From a virus: a DNA stretch of 47,654 nt. How positions within the stretch are numbered: position 1 is the first letter of the stretch; each line of letters opens with the position of its first letter. The stretch lies in IMG/VR virus record IMGVR_UViG_3300048925_000304, positions 1 through 47,654 of that record; one strand, 5' to 3'. Below the pieces are notes generated by a model. The model did no database searches and was not told the DNA's origin. It was given only the letters and a program-made list of their open reading frames with translations. Positions 30,882 through 38,989 of this stretch are shown in pieces. Made by a program: the position numbers and the translations under genes.

Positions 30882-31242
30882 TGTTGCGGCGCAGGAACCC
30901 CTTGAACTCGGCGCCATAGCGGGTCGAGGACCATTCCCCGTCGCCGGCCCGGCGCACCGTCTCAGCATCAAAGCTTACCGACATGGACGCGGACTTGAAG
31001 TCGGTGACGCCCATCGCGCCCAGCTCACCGACCGCGCCGCCGCCGCTCGTGCCCAGGCCCTCGAGCTTTAGCCGATGCGCCGCATAGGCGAGGATCGCGG
31101 GCTGATAGTCGCTCTCGACCCAGCTCGTCGTCACAGTGCGCAGCGCGTCGGTGATCCAGTATTCGATCCGCGGCGTCGGGGCCGTGGCGAACTCCGGATA
31201 GCGATCGGTCAGGTCCGAGGCGGAGGGGGTGGTGTAGGGCAT
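30847..31242 (-). CDS. DUF4054-like head-tail connector
   Basis: 131 residues. LTDRYPEFATAPTPRIEYWI ... YQPAILAYAAHRLKLEGLGT ... STRYGAEFKGFLRRNNGMPR matches DUF4054, the helical adaptor (gp6/gp15-like) beneath the portal. First gene after a minus-strand hairpin terminator. Confidence 0.75.
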   Translation of the reverse strand: MPYTTPSASDLTDRYPEFATAPTPRIEYWITDALRTVTTSWVESDYQPAILAYAAHRLKLEGLGTSGGGAVGELGAMGVTDFKSASMSVSFDAETVRRAGDGEWSSTRYGAEFKGFLRRNNGMPRLVGCRG

Positions 31243-31253
31243 GGTTCCTCACG

Positions 31254-31285
31254 AAAAGGGCCGCCGCTCCGAAGAACAGCGGCCC
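31254..31285 (-). terminator. Hairpin terminator between head and neck genes
   Basis: On the minus strand GGGCCGC ... GCGGCCC (31258-31285) forms a 7-bp GC stem followed by TTTT. It would partly terminate transcription after the capsid genes, lowering expression of neck genes. Confidence 0.55.
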
Positions 31286-31306
31286 ATTGCTCCCCTATCG
31301 AAGGGC

Positions 31307-31774
31307 TCAGGTGGTAGCCTGGGCCTTGGCGACGTCGCGATCGAAGTCGGGCGCCGCGGCCTTGATATCGTCGCGCGAAACATCGCCACCCACGATCGCC
31401 TTGACCGCATCGACCTTCGGCTCGCCAGCCTGGGTCCAGTGATCGTCGTTCTTCGGGTCGAGCAACGCGAGTGCTGCGTTCACGACCGGGGGCGAGCGCT
31501 TCAGCGCGGCGAGCTCGTCCTGGACCAGTGCGAGCATGGTCTCGGCTTCGTCGGCGCGTTTGGTCAGCGCATCGATGTGTTCGGCAGTATCGGCGCTGGT
31601 GCCAGTAGCCGGTGCGGACGGGATCCCGACACCATCGAACGCGAACCACTCGCCCGGCTTCTCGCCCTTGGCCAGGTCGACCGGCTTGGTCTCGCCGGCC
31701 TCGAGCATCACGAGCTTGCCTTTGGCATCGTGGATGCCCTTGGGGCCCGAGGTAATGTTGGTGACTTCGGTCAT
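31307..31774 (-). CDS. Head-associated hypothetical protein
   Basis: 155 residues. Begins TEVTNITSGPKGIHDAKGKL ... VMLEAGETKPVDLAKGEKPG, a pattern seen in small proteins encoded after capsid genes, then a helical middle (AEHIDALTKRADEAETMLAL) and an acidic tail. Possible head-fibre or accessory virion protein. Confidence 0.6.
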   Translation of the reverse strand: MTEVTNITSGPKGIHDAKGKLVMLEAGETKPVDLAKGEKPGEWFAFDGVGIPSAPATGTSADTAEHIDALTKRADEAETMLALVQDELAALKRSPPVVNAALALLDPKNDDHWTQAGEPKVDAVKAIVGGDVSRDDIKAAAPDFDRDVAKAQATT

Positions 31775-31784
31775 CTCGGGCTCC

Positions 31785-32888
31785 TCAGAAGCTGTCGCGG
31801 TACACGATCGCCTTGGGCAACCGGACCTCGGTGCCGCCGACGTTCATGATGCCACCGACCTCGTAGACCATGCTGCCCTTCTGGAAGGCAGGCAGGAACT
31901 GGTGAGCACCGGGCAGGTGGAAGCGCACCACCTCGCGGCTGTTGTCGTAGAACACCATGCGCTTGGTATTGCCGGTGCCGGCGGTCTCCAGCGCCCGGGT
32001 TGCCTTGATCGTCAGGGGCTTACCGGTGAGTGCGGTATAGGCGTTCTTCTGGCGGATGAAGTCGAGCAGGGTGTCGTTCGTGTCGCCGAGGCGGCGCGAC
32101 GCGAGTTCCTGGTAGGTGCTGGTCGGCATCAGCCAGGTATTGGCGAGATGCGTCTCGCCCGTGCCGGTGTGGACCGCCGTGATGCCGCTGTTGATGTCAC
32201 GCAGGACCTGGGCATCGGTCTTGTCGGCGAACAGTCGCGACGAGCCCGTTCCGTCGTTGGCGACCTGCGCCGACGGGGCCGAGCCATTGTTGATCAGGCC
32301 GGTCCAGCCCTTCTCCGACGTCGCTGCGCCCGGGGTCCGTCCGGTCATCGCGATCGCCCAGAGGAAGGCCTGCGCGATCTGGTCGGCGGCCATCGCCTTG
32401 TCGCTGGTGAGCGACCGGCCGAGCTTGGCGGCGCGCTGCAGCTCCTGCGTCGACCATTCATAGCCGATGCCGGCCAGGTGGAACGCGTGGCTGTGCTGGT
32501 TCCGCAGCGTATCGGCATAGGGCATGTCGAACGCCTTGCCGCTCAGGAACTCGGCCTTGCCGACCTGGTCCATGCTGTAGAAGACCGTACCGACGTCCCA
32601 CATGTCGCCGCTGGTGTCGACGGTCATAAGGGTGGCGAAGTCGAAGCTCGGATACTTCCGCATATAGACCTCGGTCTCGATGCGGTAGAGCTGCGGCTGG
32701 AGGAAAGCATAGCCGACCTGCGCGTCCTGGAAGAACGAGTCGGTGCGATCCGCGAACGTCGCGGCGAGGCGAGCGTCGGACGCCTGCCAGTTCCGGATCG
32801 CGGCCTGGCGCTGCGCCTCGGGAGCGGCGTGGAAAGCGGCGGCATCCTGGAACATGCCGCCGGTCGCGTCTGCGAAATTCATGAACAT
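31785..32888 (-). CDS. Major capsid protein, DUF2184 family
   Basis: 367 residues. Forms the icosahedral shell. TDSFFQDAQVGYAFLQPQLY ... RNQHSHAFHLAGIGYEWSTQ ... QAFLWAIAMTGRTPGAATSE ... DINSGITAVHTGTGETHLAN ... VRFHLPGAHQFLPAFQKGSM fit the DUF2184 branch of HK97-fold capsid proteins. AAGGAGG on the minus strand precedes the ATG at 32888. The decoration protein lies upstream and the DUF2213 protease/scaffold before it. Confidence 0.88.
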   Translation of the reverse strand: MFMNFADATGGMFQDAAAFHAAPEAQRQAAIRNWQASDARLAATFADRTDSFFQDAQVGYAFLQPQLYRIETEVYMRKYPSFDFATLMTVDTSGDMWDVGTVFYSMDQVGKAEFLSGKAFDMPYADTLRNQHSHAFHLAGIGYEWSTQELQRAAKLGRSLTSDKAMAADQIAQAFLWAIAMTGRTPGAATSEKGWTGLINNGSAPSAQVANDGTGSSRLFADKTDAQVLRDINSGITAVHTGTGETHLANTWLMPTSTYQELASRRLGDTNDTLLDFIRQKNAYTALTGKPLTIKATRALETAGTGNTKRMVFYDNSREVVRFHLPGAHQFLPAFQKGSMVYEVGGIMNVGGTEVRLPKAIVYRDSF

Positions 32889-32901
32889 CTGCCCGCCCTC
32901 C

Positions 32902-33624
32902 TTAGCGCTTCACGACGCGGATGAAGTCACCATCCACGCCCGTGGTGTCGATCTTCCAGCCCCCGGTCGGGCGACCGCTGCTGGCTACGATATTGCCGTC
33001 CGTGTCGATGAATGCGTCGGCGCCGTCCGACACCGAACCGCCGGCCTCGAGGATGATCGGCCCGCGCGGCATGATCGCCACGTTGTCGTACTGCTGGTAC
33101 TTATCGACGGTCTGGCCGGTCAGCAGGCCAAGGCACGAATGGGCGATGGTGAAGCCCAGGAACTCGTTGCCGGTGACGTCGATGTAGAAGGTGTCGCCGA
33201 TCGTCGCGGTGCCACCGTTCGTGACCGTGAACGACGTGATGCCGGGAACGGTGGTGATCGCCGTGCCGACGACACCGTGCGCGACGACGACGCCGTCCGG
33301 ATCGGTGACCAGCAGCGCGCCCGTCGACGACGTGGCGAGCTGGGTGATCGTGTACCGGCCGATCTTCGCTCCTGCGCCGACGGTGGGCGACGCAGTGATC
33401 GTCGAGGTACCCACATTTCCGGCGGCGGCGCTGCCCGCACCGGCGAGCGTCTGGGTCGCCGTGCAGCCATGGTCACCGGCGCCACGGTAAGCGGCGACGC
33501 CGAATCCGATGCCCGCGGAGTCCTCGATCGTGCGCGAGATGCGGTTCTGCAGCTCGCCGCTGGGCACGAAGCCCTTGTAGCCGATCGCGAAGTTGTCGGT
33601 GTAGGTGGTCTGAACTTCAGCCAT
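32902..33624 (-). CDS. Capsid decoration/structural cement-like protein
   Basis: 240 residues. N-terminus AEVQTTYTDNFAIGYKGFVP ... IEDSAGIGFGVAAYRGAGDH, then beta-rich Gly/Ala/Thr repeats and an end GGWKIDTTGVDGDFIRVVKR. This layout, just before the major capsid gene, fits a head decoration protein; family not certain. Confidence 0.65.
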   Translation of the reverse strand: MAEVQTTYTDNFAIGYKGFVPSGELQNRISRTIEDSAGIGFGVAAYRGAGDHGCTATQTLAGAGSAAAGNVGTSTITASPTVGAGAKIGRYTITQLATSSTGALLVTDPDGVVVAHGVVGTAITTVPGITSFTVTNGGTATIGDTFYIDVTGNEFLGFTIAHSCLGLLTGQTVDKYQQYDNVAIMPRGPIILEAGGSVSDGADAFIDTDGNIVASSGRPTGGWKIDTTGVDGDFIRVVKR

Positions 33625-33635
33625 GGTTCGGCTCC

Positions 33636-34739
33636 TCAGCTAGCGTAGCGCGCGTCGCGCGCGGCGTTGCGGACATCGACTGCGTCATTCGCGATCACAC
33701 GCGCATCGCCCAGCGGCTGCACCCCGTGCTGCGACGGCTTCATGTCCTTGGTCGCGACGGCGAACGAGGCGGCGATCTGCTCGTCGTTCCAGTCCTTGGC
33801 GCTGTCGCCCATCACCTTGGCGACGACGGCCTTCATGATCGCGCTCTCGTCCATGGCGTCGGTGACGGTGACACCGAGCGCCTTGGCCTTATCGCAGACC
33901 TGGGCATAGCCCTTGGCAGCGTCGAGGAGCTGGGCCGGGGTCGGCTTGGCGTCCTTGAGCTGCTGGTTCTCGGTCTTGAGGCCCGCGATCTCGATGTCCT
34001 TGGCCGCGAGCGAGGTCTTGAGGGTGGTGACTTCGCCGGTGGCGGCGTCGCGCGCAGCGACGAGGGTCTTGATCGTGGCCTCCGCCGTATCGGCGTTGGA
34101 CACGTCGACGGTCAGCCCGTCGATCAGCATGGTCTTCACGGGCTTCTCCATCTTCAGGGAATCGAGGAATGCTTGGGGGGCGGCTTCACAGGGCGCCGCA
34201 TCGGCGATCCGGCATTCGGAACCGGCGCGGCCATGGTCTACAAGGGCGACGTGATTGCCGCTGATCCGGGTCTGGCGCGCCTGGCACACCGTGCCGTCGG
34301 CGGCCTTGAAGTCGCCGAACTCGAGGTTCGCGTCGTAGCCGTTGCTCAGCTCGCGCTTGCCGGCATCGACCTTGGCGATGGCGTCGGCATCGGTCAGCAG
34401 CAGGTCGAAGGCGAGGTAATCGCCGTCCCGGAGCGCGCCCATGATCGTGCCCCGGGCATGGTCGCGCCAGTTGGCGGAGGTGACCGGCTTGCTCGGGTGG
34501 TTGTCGGTGATCGGCTTGCCGATGAAGCTTTGCGCCGAGGTCGCGTCGAATACCGTGTTCTCGTCGCGCAGCACGTTGACGATCGCGGTGTCGCGCAGGC
34601 CGTGCTTGTTCTCGGGATCTACCTCGCTGCCACCGTACTGGTACACGCCGGTGCGGGCAGCCTTGGCGCGCACAGCAAGGAAGCCATCCTTGGTGCGGCG
34701 GGGCGCGTCGAGCGTCAGGCGGTCAGCCATGAAAGTCAT
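33636..34739 (-). CDS. DUF2213 prohead protease-scaffold protein
   Basis: 367 residues. Residues ~1-190 match DUF2213 (EVDPENKHGLRDTAIVNVLR ... FIGKPITDNHPSKPVTSANW ... RISGNHVALVDHGRAGSECR), regarded as a capsid maturation protease. Residues ~200-290 are a coiled coil (LAAKDIEIAGLKTENQQLKD) suited to scaffolding. Protease and scaffold are thus fused; an internal start near MEKPVKTMLIDG could yield scaffold alone but lacks a ribosome site. No Shine-Dalgarno at 34739; the start lies 10 nt past late-promoter copy E. A second ATG follows at 34727. Confidence 0.8.
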   Translation of the reverse strand: MTFMADRLTLDAPRRTKDGFLAVRAKAARTGVYQYGGSEVDPENKHGLRDTAIVNVLRDENTVFDATSAQSFIGKPITDNHPSKPVTSANWRDHARGTIMGALRDGDYLAFDLLLTDADAIAKVDAGKRELSNGYDANLEFGDFKAADGTVCQARQTRISGNHVALVDHGRAGSECRIADAAPCEAAPQAFLDSLKMEKPVKTMLIDGLTVDVSNADTAEATIKTLVAARDAATGEVTTLKTSLAAKDIEIAGLKTENQQLKDAKPTPAQLLDAAKGYAQVCDKAKALGVTVTDAMDESAIMKAVVAKVMGDSAKDWNDEQIAASFAVATKDMKPSQHGVQPLGDARVIANDAVDVRNAARDARYAS

Positions 34740-34749
34740 GGCTGCACGG

Positions 34750-34786
34750 GATATTAGGGCTGGCTAGTGGAGGTTACCTCCGTCAG
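34750..34786 (-). promoter_or_regulatory. Late-promoter motif, copy E
   Basis: Minus strand: CTGACGGAGGTAAC, 17 bp, AATATC, then 10 nt to the ATG at 34739. It lies 6 bp after the stop of the preceding gene and would drive the protease-capsid block. Confidence 0.68.
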
Positions 34787-34792
34787 AACGGA

Positions 34793-35026
34793 TCACAGGT
34801 CGCCGCCATACCTCACATAGAGGACGGCCTTGGGAGCTACATCAGGCCTTTCCTCTAGGTCATCGCCTGGGAGTCGCGGCCAATGGCGCACGCCGACCAC
34901 CCTATATATCTCCCAATCGCGCGCGAGGACCATCACCTCGGTGCCGATTGCAGGAACTGCGGCAAGCTCAAGATCGGCAACATGGCGATCATCAATTTCG
35001 GCATACAGCGAGCACCGGACTGTCAT
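34793..35026 (-). CDS. Hypothetical small beta-type protein
   Basis: 77 residues. RCSLYAEIDDRHVADLELAA ... VMVLARDWEIYRVVGVRHWP ... APKAVLYVRYGGDL: mostly strands. One of three coupled small genes between the F-like head protein and the protease; function unknown. Confidence 0.6.
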   Translation of the reverse strand: MTVRCSLYAEIDDRHVADLELAAVPAIGTEVMVLARDWEIYRVVGVRHWPRLPGDDLEERPDVAPKAVLYVRYGGDL

Positions 35027-35304
35027 TCTGCTTCCCGCAGCATCGCGTCGACCACAGTTTGCCAGATATCGAGCGCGTCGGCGACCGGAATGCCCTTGTC
35101 GAGAACGGCGCCCATGGCGTCAGAGCCGGGGGCACGGATAGCGGTTAGGACTGCGCGGACCTTCGGAACATAGGCGCTCCAGAGCGGCGGTGCCGGCACT
35201 GGCTCCATTGTTACGCTCGTCTGGAACCCGGCGCGGTGGGGCGTGTCCGGATCGTAGCCATCCATCTCGCACAGCGCCCGCGCGGCCCGTTCGATGGGGG
35301 TCAT
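35023..35304 (-). CDS. Hypothetical small helical protein
   Basis: 93 residues, overlapping both neighbours. TPIERAARALCEMDGYDPDT ... PKVRAVLTAIRAPGSDAMGA ... DALDIWQTVVDAMLREAE. The opening resembles small phage proteins of the IERAARAL..xDG type; role unknown. Confidence 0.65.
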   Translation of the reverse strand: MTPIERAARALCEMDGYDPDTPHRAGFQTSVTMEPVPAPPLWSAYVPKVRAVLTAIRAPGSDAMGAVLDKGIPVADALDIWQTVVDAMLREAE

Positions 35305-35588
35305 GCTAGCGCCAAGACGAGGGATTCCCCGTCGACATGGTCAACACGGTAGGTCTCATTGCCTGCGCCATCCCACGACAGAATAAACGTCTTGCCGATC
35401 GCATCCGCAGGGGCGTCTCCGAGTTCGTTGGGCCAGCGGGCCATCCTGATCGTCGGTGGGGTCGGGCGCATTAGTGCGGCGGCGCGCCGCATTGCGCGAT
35501 CGATGTTCGGCGCAGCCACGAACTCCACGTCGATCGAAACTTCGTGCTGTGGTGGTGCCTGATAGCTCGCTATCGTGTCATCAGCCAT
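35301..35588 (-). CDS. Hypothetical protein
   Basis: 95 residues; GGAGG upstream sets the ATG at 35588. VSIDVEFVAAPNIDRAMRRA, then a beta-type C-terminal half (KTFILSWDGAGNETYRVDHV). First of the three-gene insert. No family recognised. Confidence 0.6.
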   Translation of the reverse strand: MADDTIASYQAPPQHEVSIDVEFVAAPNIDRAMRRAAALMRPTPPTIRMARWPNELGDAPADAIGKTFILSWDGAGNETYRVDHVDGESLVLALA

Positions 35589-35885
35589 TCGATCCTCCGT
35601 TGATCGTGTGGTCAGGGCCGGACGCGGTAGCCGCCGCGTTCGGCTCGTTGCTGCGGCACTGCCCATGGTCCGGGATCATAGGCATTCCTGAAAGGCCACT
35701 TGCCCGCCTGCATCGCAGCCCCGGAGGCCCCTCTGCCGCGTTTTTGACAGGTGCCGCAGCCCGCGAATCATACCACCGCGGCGACTCGTGACCAAGCGCA
35801 AAGCGCTATTTCTCGCCGGTGCCTGTGCGTCTCTGCGCCAATCGTGGGTTGAACATGAAACAAGGGCCCTGGAAGGAGAACGATC
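35589..35885. other. Non-coding gap
   Basis: About 300 bases without a convincing gene on either strand, between the small-gene insert and the candidate moron at 35886. No copy of the late motif or the operator is present. It probably holds the promoter of the plus-strand candidate, but no clear -35/-10 pair stands out. Confidence 0.4.
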
Positions 35886-36740
35886 ATGGTTCCGGTTTGC
35901 TATTTCGTCGTGAGAGTCGCGGATGCCGGCCTCTTTGTCGTCTGTCGCAGCCACTGGGAGGGGAATATGCTGCGCACTCGCGATGTGCACGCTTTCCGCT
36001 CGTCTCGCGCTGCAATCGCCGAAAAGATGCGGCTAATCCAGCACCAGAACAGCCTGGCCCCTGCAACCGCAGTAAGGAAGCTGCCCCGGCCTGTCCTCTG
36101 GGGGCGGAAGCACCTCCTCACCATTGGCAGTCGCGCCGGCGCCGGCCTCGCTGTCCGCATAGAACTTCCCGTCGCGGGCGATATGCTCGGCGCGCCCATG
36201 CTTCTTGTGCGACCAGCGCCATTTCCACAGGCTGATACCGGCTTCCCGCCGGCGCTCCTCTGCGAGCGACGACGTGATCTTGCTGAGCTGGTCAGCGGCG
36301 ATGCGCATGGATCGATCGCGCGCCATGCCGACGGCGCCGCGGATTTCGGCCGCTACCTCGCGGACAGGCTTGCGCTGGGTCAGGCCTGTGAAGACGGCGT
36401 TGCTGATGCGCTGGCGGGCCTGGGCGGAGACATCGCGGACCAGCGAGGTGTTCCACTCAAGGTATTGCTCGAGCGTCGCCCGGACATCCTCGGGGCCGAT
36501 GAGGGTCTGCAGGTCGACCCCGGTCGCGGCCAGGACGGCGCCGCGCCACTTTTCCCGCTGCCAGCGCTCAACCCGGACGGTCCAGTCGCGGAGCGAGGCG
36601 TCAATCAGGATGAACAGGCGTTCGAGGTCGGAGGTCGCAGCATCGAGCCGAGCTTGCAGGTCGGCGGGGCTATCGGTGGTGAGCGACGACAGCGTCCGCT
36701 CATACTCGGCGATGATCGCGTCGGTGCGCGAGGCCCATAG
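35886..36740 (+). CDS. Possible chimeric or truncated moron on the plus strand
   Basis: The ATG at 35886 has an excellent AAGGAG upstream, and the first ~55 codons read like a real protein (MVPVCYFVVRVADAGLFVVC, HAFRSSRAAIAEKMRLIQHQ). Beyond ~36035 the frame stays open only as the antisense of the F-like head gene, so the nominal 284 residues cannot be trusted. Best explanation: a moron whose 3' end was lost or fused at a recombination joint. Alternatively it is a shadow frame with a chance ribosome site. Confidence 0.3.
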   Translation: MVPVCYFVVRVADAGLFVVCRSHWEGNMLRTRDVHAFRSSRAAIAEKMRLIQHQNSLAPATAVRKLPRPVLWGRKHLLTIGSRAGAGLAVRIELPVAGDMLGAPMLLVRPAPFPQADTGFPPALLCERRRDLAELVSGDAHGSIARHADGAADFGRYLADRLALGQACEDGVADALAGLGGDIADQRGVPLKVLLERRPDILGADEGLQVDPGRGQDGAAPLFPLPALNPDGPVAERGVNQDEQAFEVGGRSIEPSLQVGGAIGGERRQRPLILGDDRVGARGP

Positions 36741-36878
36741 CTCCACCACCGGCTTGTACGCGGCGGCATAGAGGTCGCTCGCCAGCGTGGCAGGCGGCAC
36801 GATGTCGCGGACGACGATCTCGCGCCGTCGGATGCCGGGATTGGCGCGGCGGGTGAGGGCGGCGAGGTCGTAGCGCAC
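36033..36878 (-). CDS. Mu F-like minor head protein
   Basis: 281 residues from GTG. The C-terminal half carries the Phage_Mu_F signature: TGLTQRKPVREVAAEIRGAV ... RIAADQLSKITSSLAEERRR ... WSHKKHGRAEHIARDGKFY ... PGQLPYCGCRGQAVLVLD. The N-terminal half is helical. Such proteins sit at the portal and assist head assembly and ejection. Order terminase, portal, F-like, protease, capsid is standard. Confidence 0.85.
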   Translation of the reverse strand: MRYDLAALTRRANPGIRRREIVVRDIVPPATLASDLYAAAYKPVVELWASRTDAIIAEYERTLSSLTTDSPADLQARLDAATSDLERLFILIDASLRDWTVRVERWQREKWRGAVLAATGVDLQTLIGPEDVRATLEQYLEWNTSLVRDVSAQARQRISNAVFTGLTQRKPVREVAAEIRGAVGMARDRSMRIAADQLSKITSSLAEERRREAGISLWKWRWSHKKHGRAEHIARDGKFYADSEAGAGATANGEEVLPPPEDRPGQLPYCGCRGQAVLVLD

Positions 36879-36881
36879 GGC

Positions 36882-37064
36882 TCAGCCGAAGCAGAGGCGC
36901 GGCGTGATGATTACCATATCGTCGAGGCGCTCTTCGTCCATCCAGACCAAGGAGAGGCCAGCGAGGTTCTCCTCGACCTGGTCGGGACGCAACAGACGGG
37001 CTTCACGCGACAGGTTCTCGGTGTTGACGACGATCGCCAGCGAAATCTCTACGGGCGGGCTCAT
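36882..37064 (-). CDS. Hypothetical small protein between portal and head protein
   Basis: 60 residues, ATG overlapping the portal stop. PPVEISLAIVVNTENLSREA ... LSLVWMDEERLDDMVIITPR suggests a small alpha/beta protein. No family recognised. Confidence 0.55.
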   Translation of the reverse strand: MSPPVEISLAIVVNTENLSREARLLRPDQVEENLAGLSLVWMDEERLDDMVIITPRLCFG

Positions 37065-38980
37065 TCCTCCACGACCCCGCTCTTCCAATCAAGGTTCAGC
37101 GGCTCGAACAGCTCGGGCCCGAACACGAGTGCGCCCTGGAATGGCTGGATCGCCTCGACATCGACGTCAGCCGGCACGCTGTACGAGAGCGTCACATGCG
37201 GCTGATATTCGTCATAGTCGTGCGAGCCGCCAGCCTCGATCATGTCGCGGTGGCGCCAGTCCAGATCGGGACAGGCAAAGCGCAGCACGACGGCGTTCTC
37301 GCCGAGCCGCTCGATCGAGCGCGGGCCGCCGGGGCGCACGGTGATCTGGCCCTTCTCGTCCTCGCGCCAATCCCGGCCCATCTTCATCGGGTCTACGGGC
37401 TGTCGCGAATACAGGACGGTGACGTGCATATCGTCAGCAGGCAGGGTGGATTCGAAGCCGTTTGCCTTGGCCCATGCGATCAGCGCGGACGCGTTCAGCA
37501 GTTTGCGTTGCACATAGGTCGGGCGCGGCGTCGCGTCCGTCATCCACGTCGCTGCATCGTTCGCGGCACGGCGGGCGGGAGGGCCTGAGGAACCGTTCCC
37601 GCCGCCGGCAGATGTTGGATCACCTCCTTCCGCTCCGTTGCCGGATTGCAATCCGCTTGGGTCAGTGCCGTCGTCCTCACCTTGGGCAAGGCCAAAGCGC
37701 TCTTCCTCGCTCAGCTTGGCGAGCGCTTCAGAGAGGCCGGGCAGATAGCCCTTCTCTTCGAGCAGGTTTTGCACGGCACGGGCCAACGCCTCATGCGGGA
37801 CGATGCCCGAGTTGATCAGGTTGTTGATCGCCTCCGTGAGGGTCTTGAAGGTGTCGGCGACTTCCTTCTCGGTCGGGGTATCGAGTGGCGCCCACACCCA
37901 CCAGACCTTCGAAGGGTCAGCAACACCAGCGCTGCGGATCAGAATCGGATCCAGCTGCTCAAGGCAGGGCTGTGTCTCCAGCTTCTGACCAGACGCTACC
38001 GAGCGGTTCCAATTATCCGTATCATGCTGACCGGTGGCGTTCATGCCGGCGGGCGAGCGGCCCATGAGGCGGGTGAAGGGGATATCGGCGACCGCAGCAA
38101 CCCGTTGGTCGAACGCGTCCATGACGGCGGGGATGCCGTTCCATGTGATCTGGTAGTCGGTGATCGTTTCGCCAGAGTCCCCATCGCGGCCGCTGGAACG
38201 AAACAGCGTCGCGTTGAGCGAATTTTCCCCCTCCGCGATCACCGCCACACGCTTGGACAGTGTCTCCATGTCCATTTGGTCCAGATCGGGGATGCCGAAG
38301 CGCAGGAGCTTCGCCTTCTTCACAAGGGCGGCGAACCACGCTTGGGTCTCGTCCGAGCGCCGTACCTCGGTGAACACCCGCAGAAGCCGGGAATCGCCCC
38401 AGAATGCCTCTTCCGTCGCGACAGCGCCGCCCATGGGGATCGGGTCGCCGCGGAAGCAGATGACGCGTGACGGGTGGATATCACGATTGGCAGTGGTGCC
38501 GCCGCTCAACTGGAACATGCGCGGGGTGCCGTAGAGCGGGTCAGCCAGGTCGGTGACCCAATCCTTGCCGCTGATCTGCCAGCGGGACACGACGTTGATC
38601 GCGACCAGGCCGCCCTTGGCGATCGTCTCGGGCTTGAGCGGTTCGGCGTGGTTGCCTGCGGTGATGAGGATAAGCGCGCCGCCGCCCATGCCGCGCAGCT
38701 GCTCGGCGAAGCGGAACTTCGCCTGCACCTGAAGGCGCTTTTCCTCGGCCTCGATGAGTTCGATCTGCTCCTTGTCAGCCTGCCAGTCGCGCCACTCGCG
38801 GACGCGATCGTCCGCCGGGATGGCGATGACCTTACGGAGCATGCCGGAAGACATGTAGGCGGCAAGGGCGAGCTGGTGACCAAAGATGCCGAGAGAGGCG
38901 GCTTGCGGGGCTCTGCCGATGCCGAGGTGGGCACCGATCCCTTGAAGCGCGGCGCGCAGGTTGTCGGTGATGAACGCCAT
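37061..38980 (-). CDS. DUF1073 portal protein with C-terminal Acb1-like 2H phosphoesterase domain
   Basis: 639 residues. Residues ~1-430 are a DUF1073-type portal (IPADDRVREWRDWQADKEQI ... GDSRLLRVFTEVRRSDETQA ... MGRSPAGMNATGQHDTDNWN), the dodecameric DNA channel. After a Gly/Ser/Asp-rich linker (~435-475), residues ~485-639 form a separate domain with two HxT motifs, H519-V-T521 (DDMHVTVLYS) and H595-V-T597 (YQPHVTLSYS). This is the 2H phosphoesterase hallmark and resembles phage anti-CBASS nuclease Acb1, which cleaves cyclic oligonucleotide signals. Activity is inferred. No Shine-Dalgarno; the ATG is 9 nt past late-promoter copy F. Confidence 0.85.
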   Translation of the reverse strand: MAFITDNLRAALQGIGAHLGIGRAPQAASLGIFGHQLALAAYMSSGMLRKVIAIPADDRVREWRDWQADKEQIELIEAEEKRLQVQAKFRFAEQLRGMGGGALILITAGNHAEPLKPETIAKGGLVAINVVSRWQISGKDWVTDLADPLYGTPRMFQLSGGTTANRDIHPSRVICFRGDPIPMGGAVATEEAFWGDSRLLRVFTEVRRSDETQAWFAALVKKAKLLRFGIPDLDQMDMETLSKRVAVIAEGENSLNATLFRSSGRDGDSGETITDYQITWNGIPAVMDAFDQRVAAVADIPFTRLMGRSPAGMNATGQHDTDNWNRSVASGQKLETQPCLEQLDPILIRSAGVADPSKVWWVWAPLDTPTEKEVADTFKTLTEAINNLINSGIVPHEALARAVQNLLEEKGYLPGLSEALAKLSEEERFGLAQGEDDGTDPSGLQSGNGAEGGDPTSAGGGNGSSGPPARRAANDAATWMTDATPRPTYVQRKLLNASALIAWAKANGFESTLPADDMHVTVLYSRQPVDPMKMGRDWREDEKGQITVRPGGPRSIERLGENAVVLRFACPDLDWRHRDMIEAGGSHDYDEYQPHVTLSYSVPADVDVEAIQPFQGALVFGPELFEPLNLDWKSGVVEE

Positions 38981-38989
38981 GGGGGCTGG

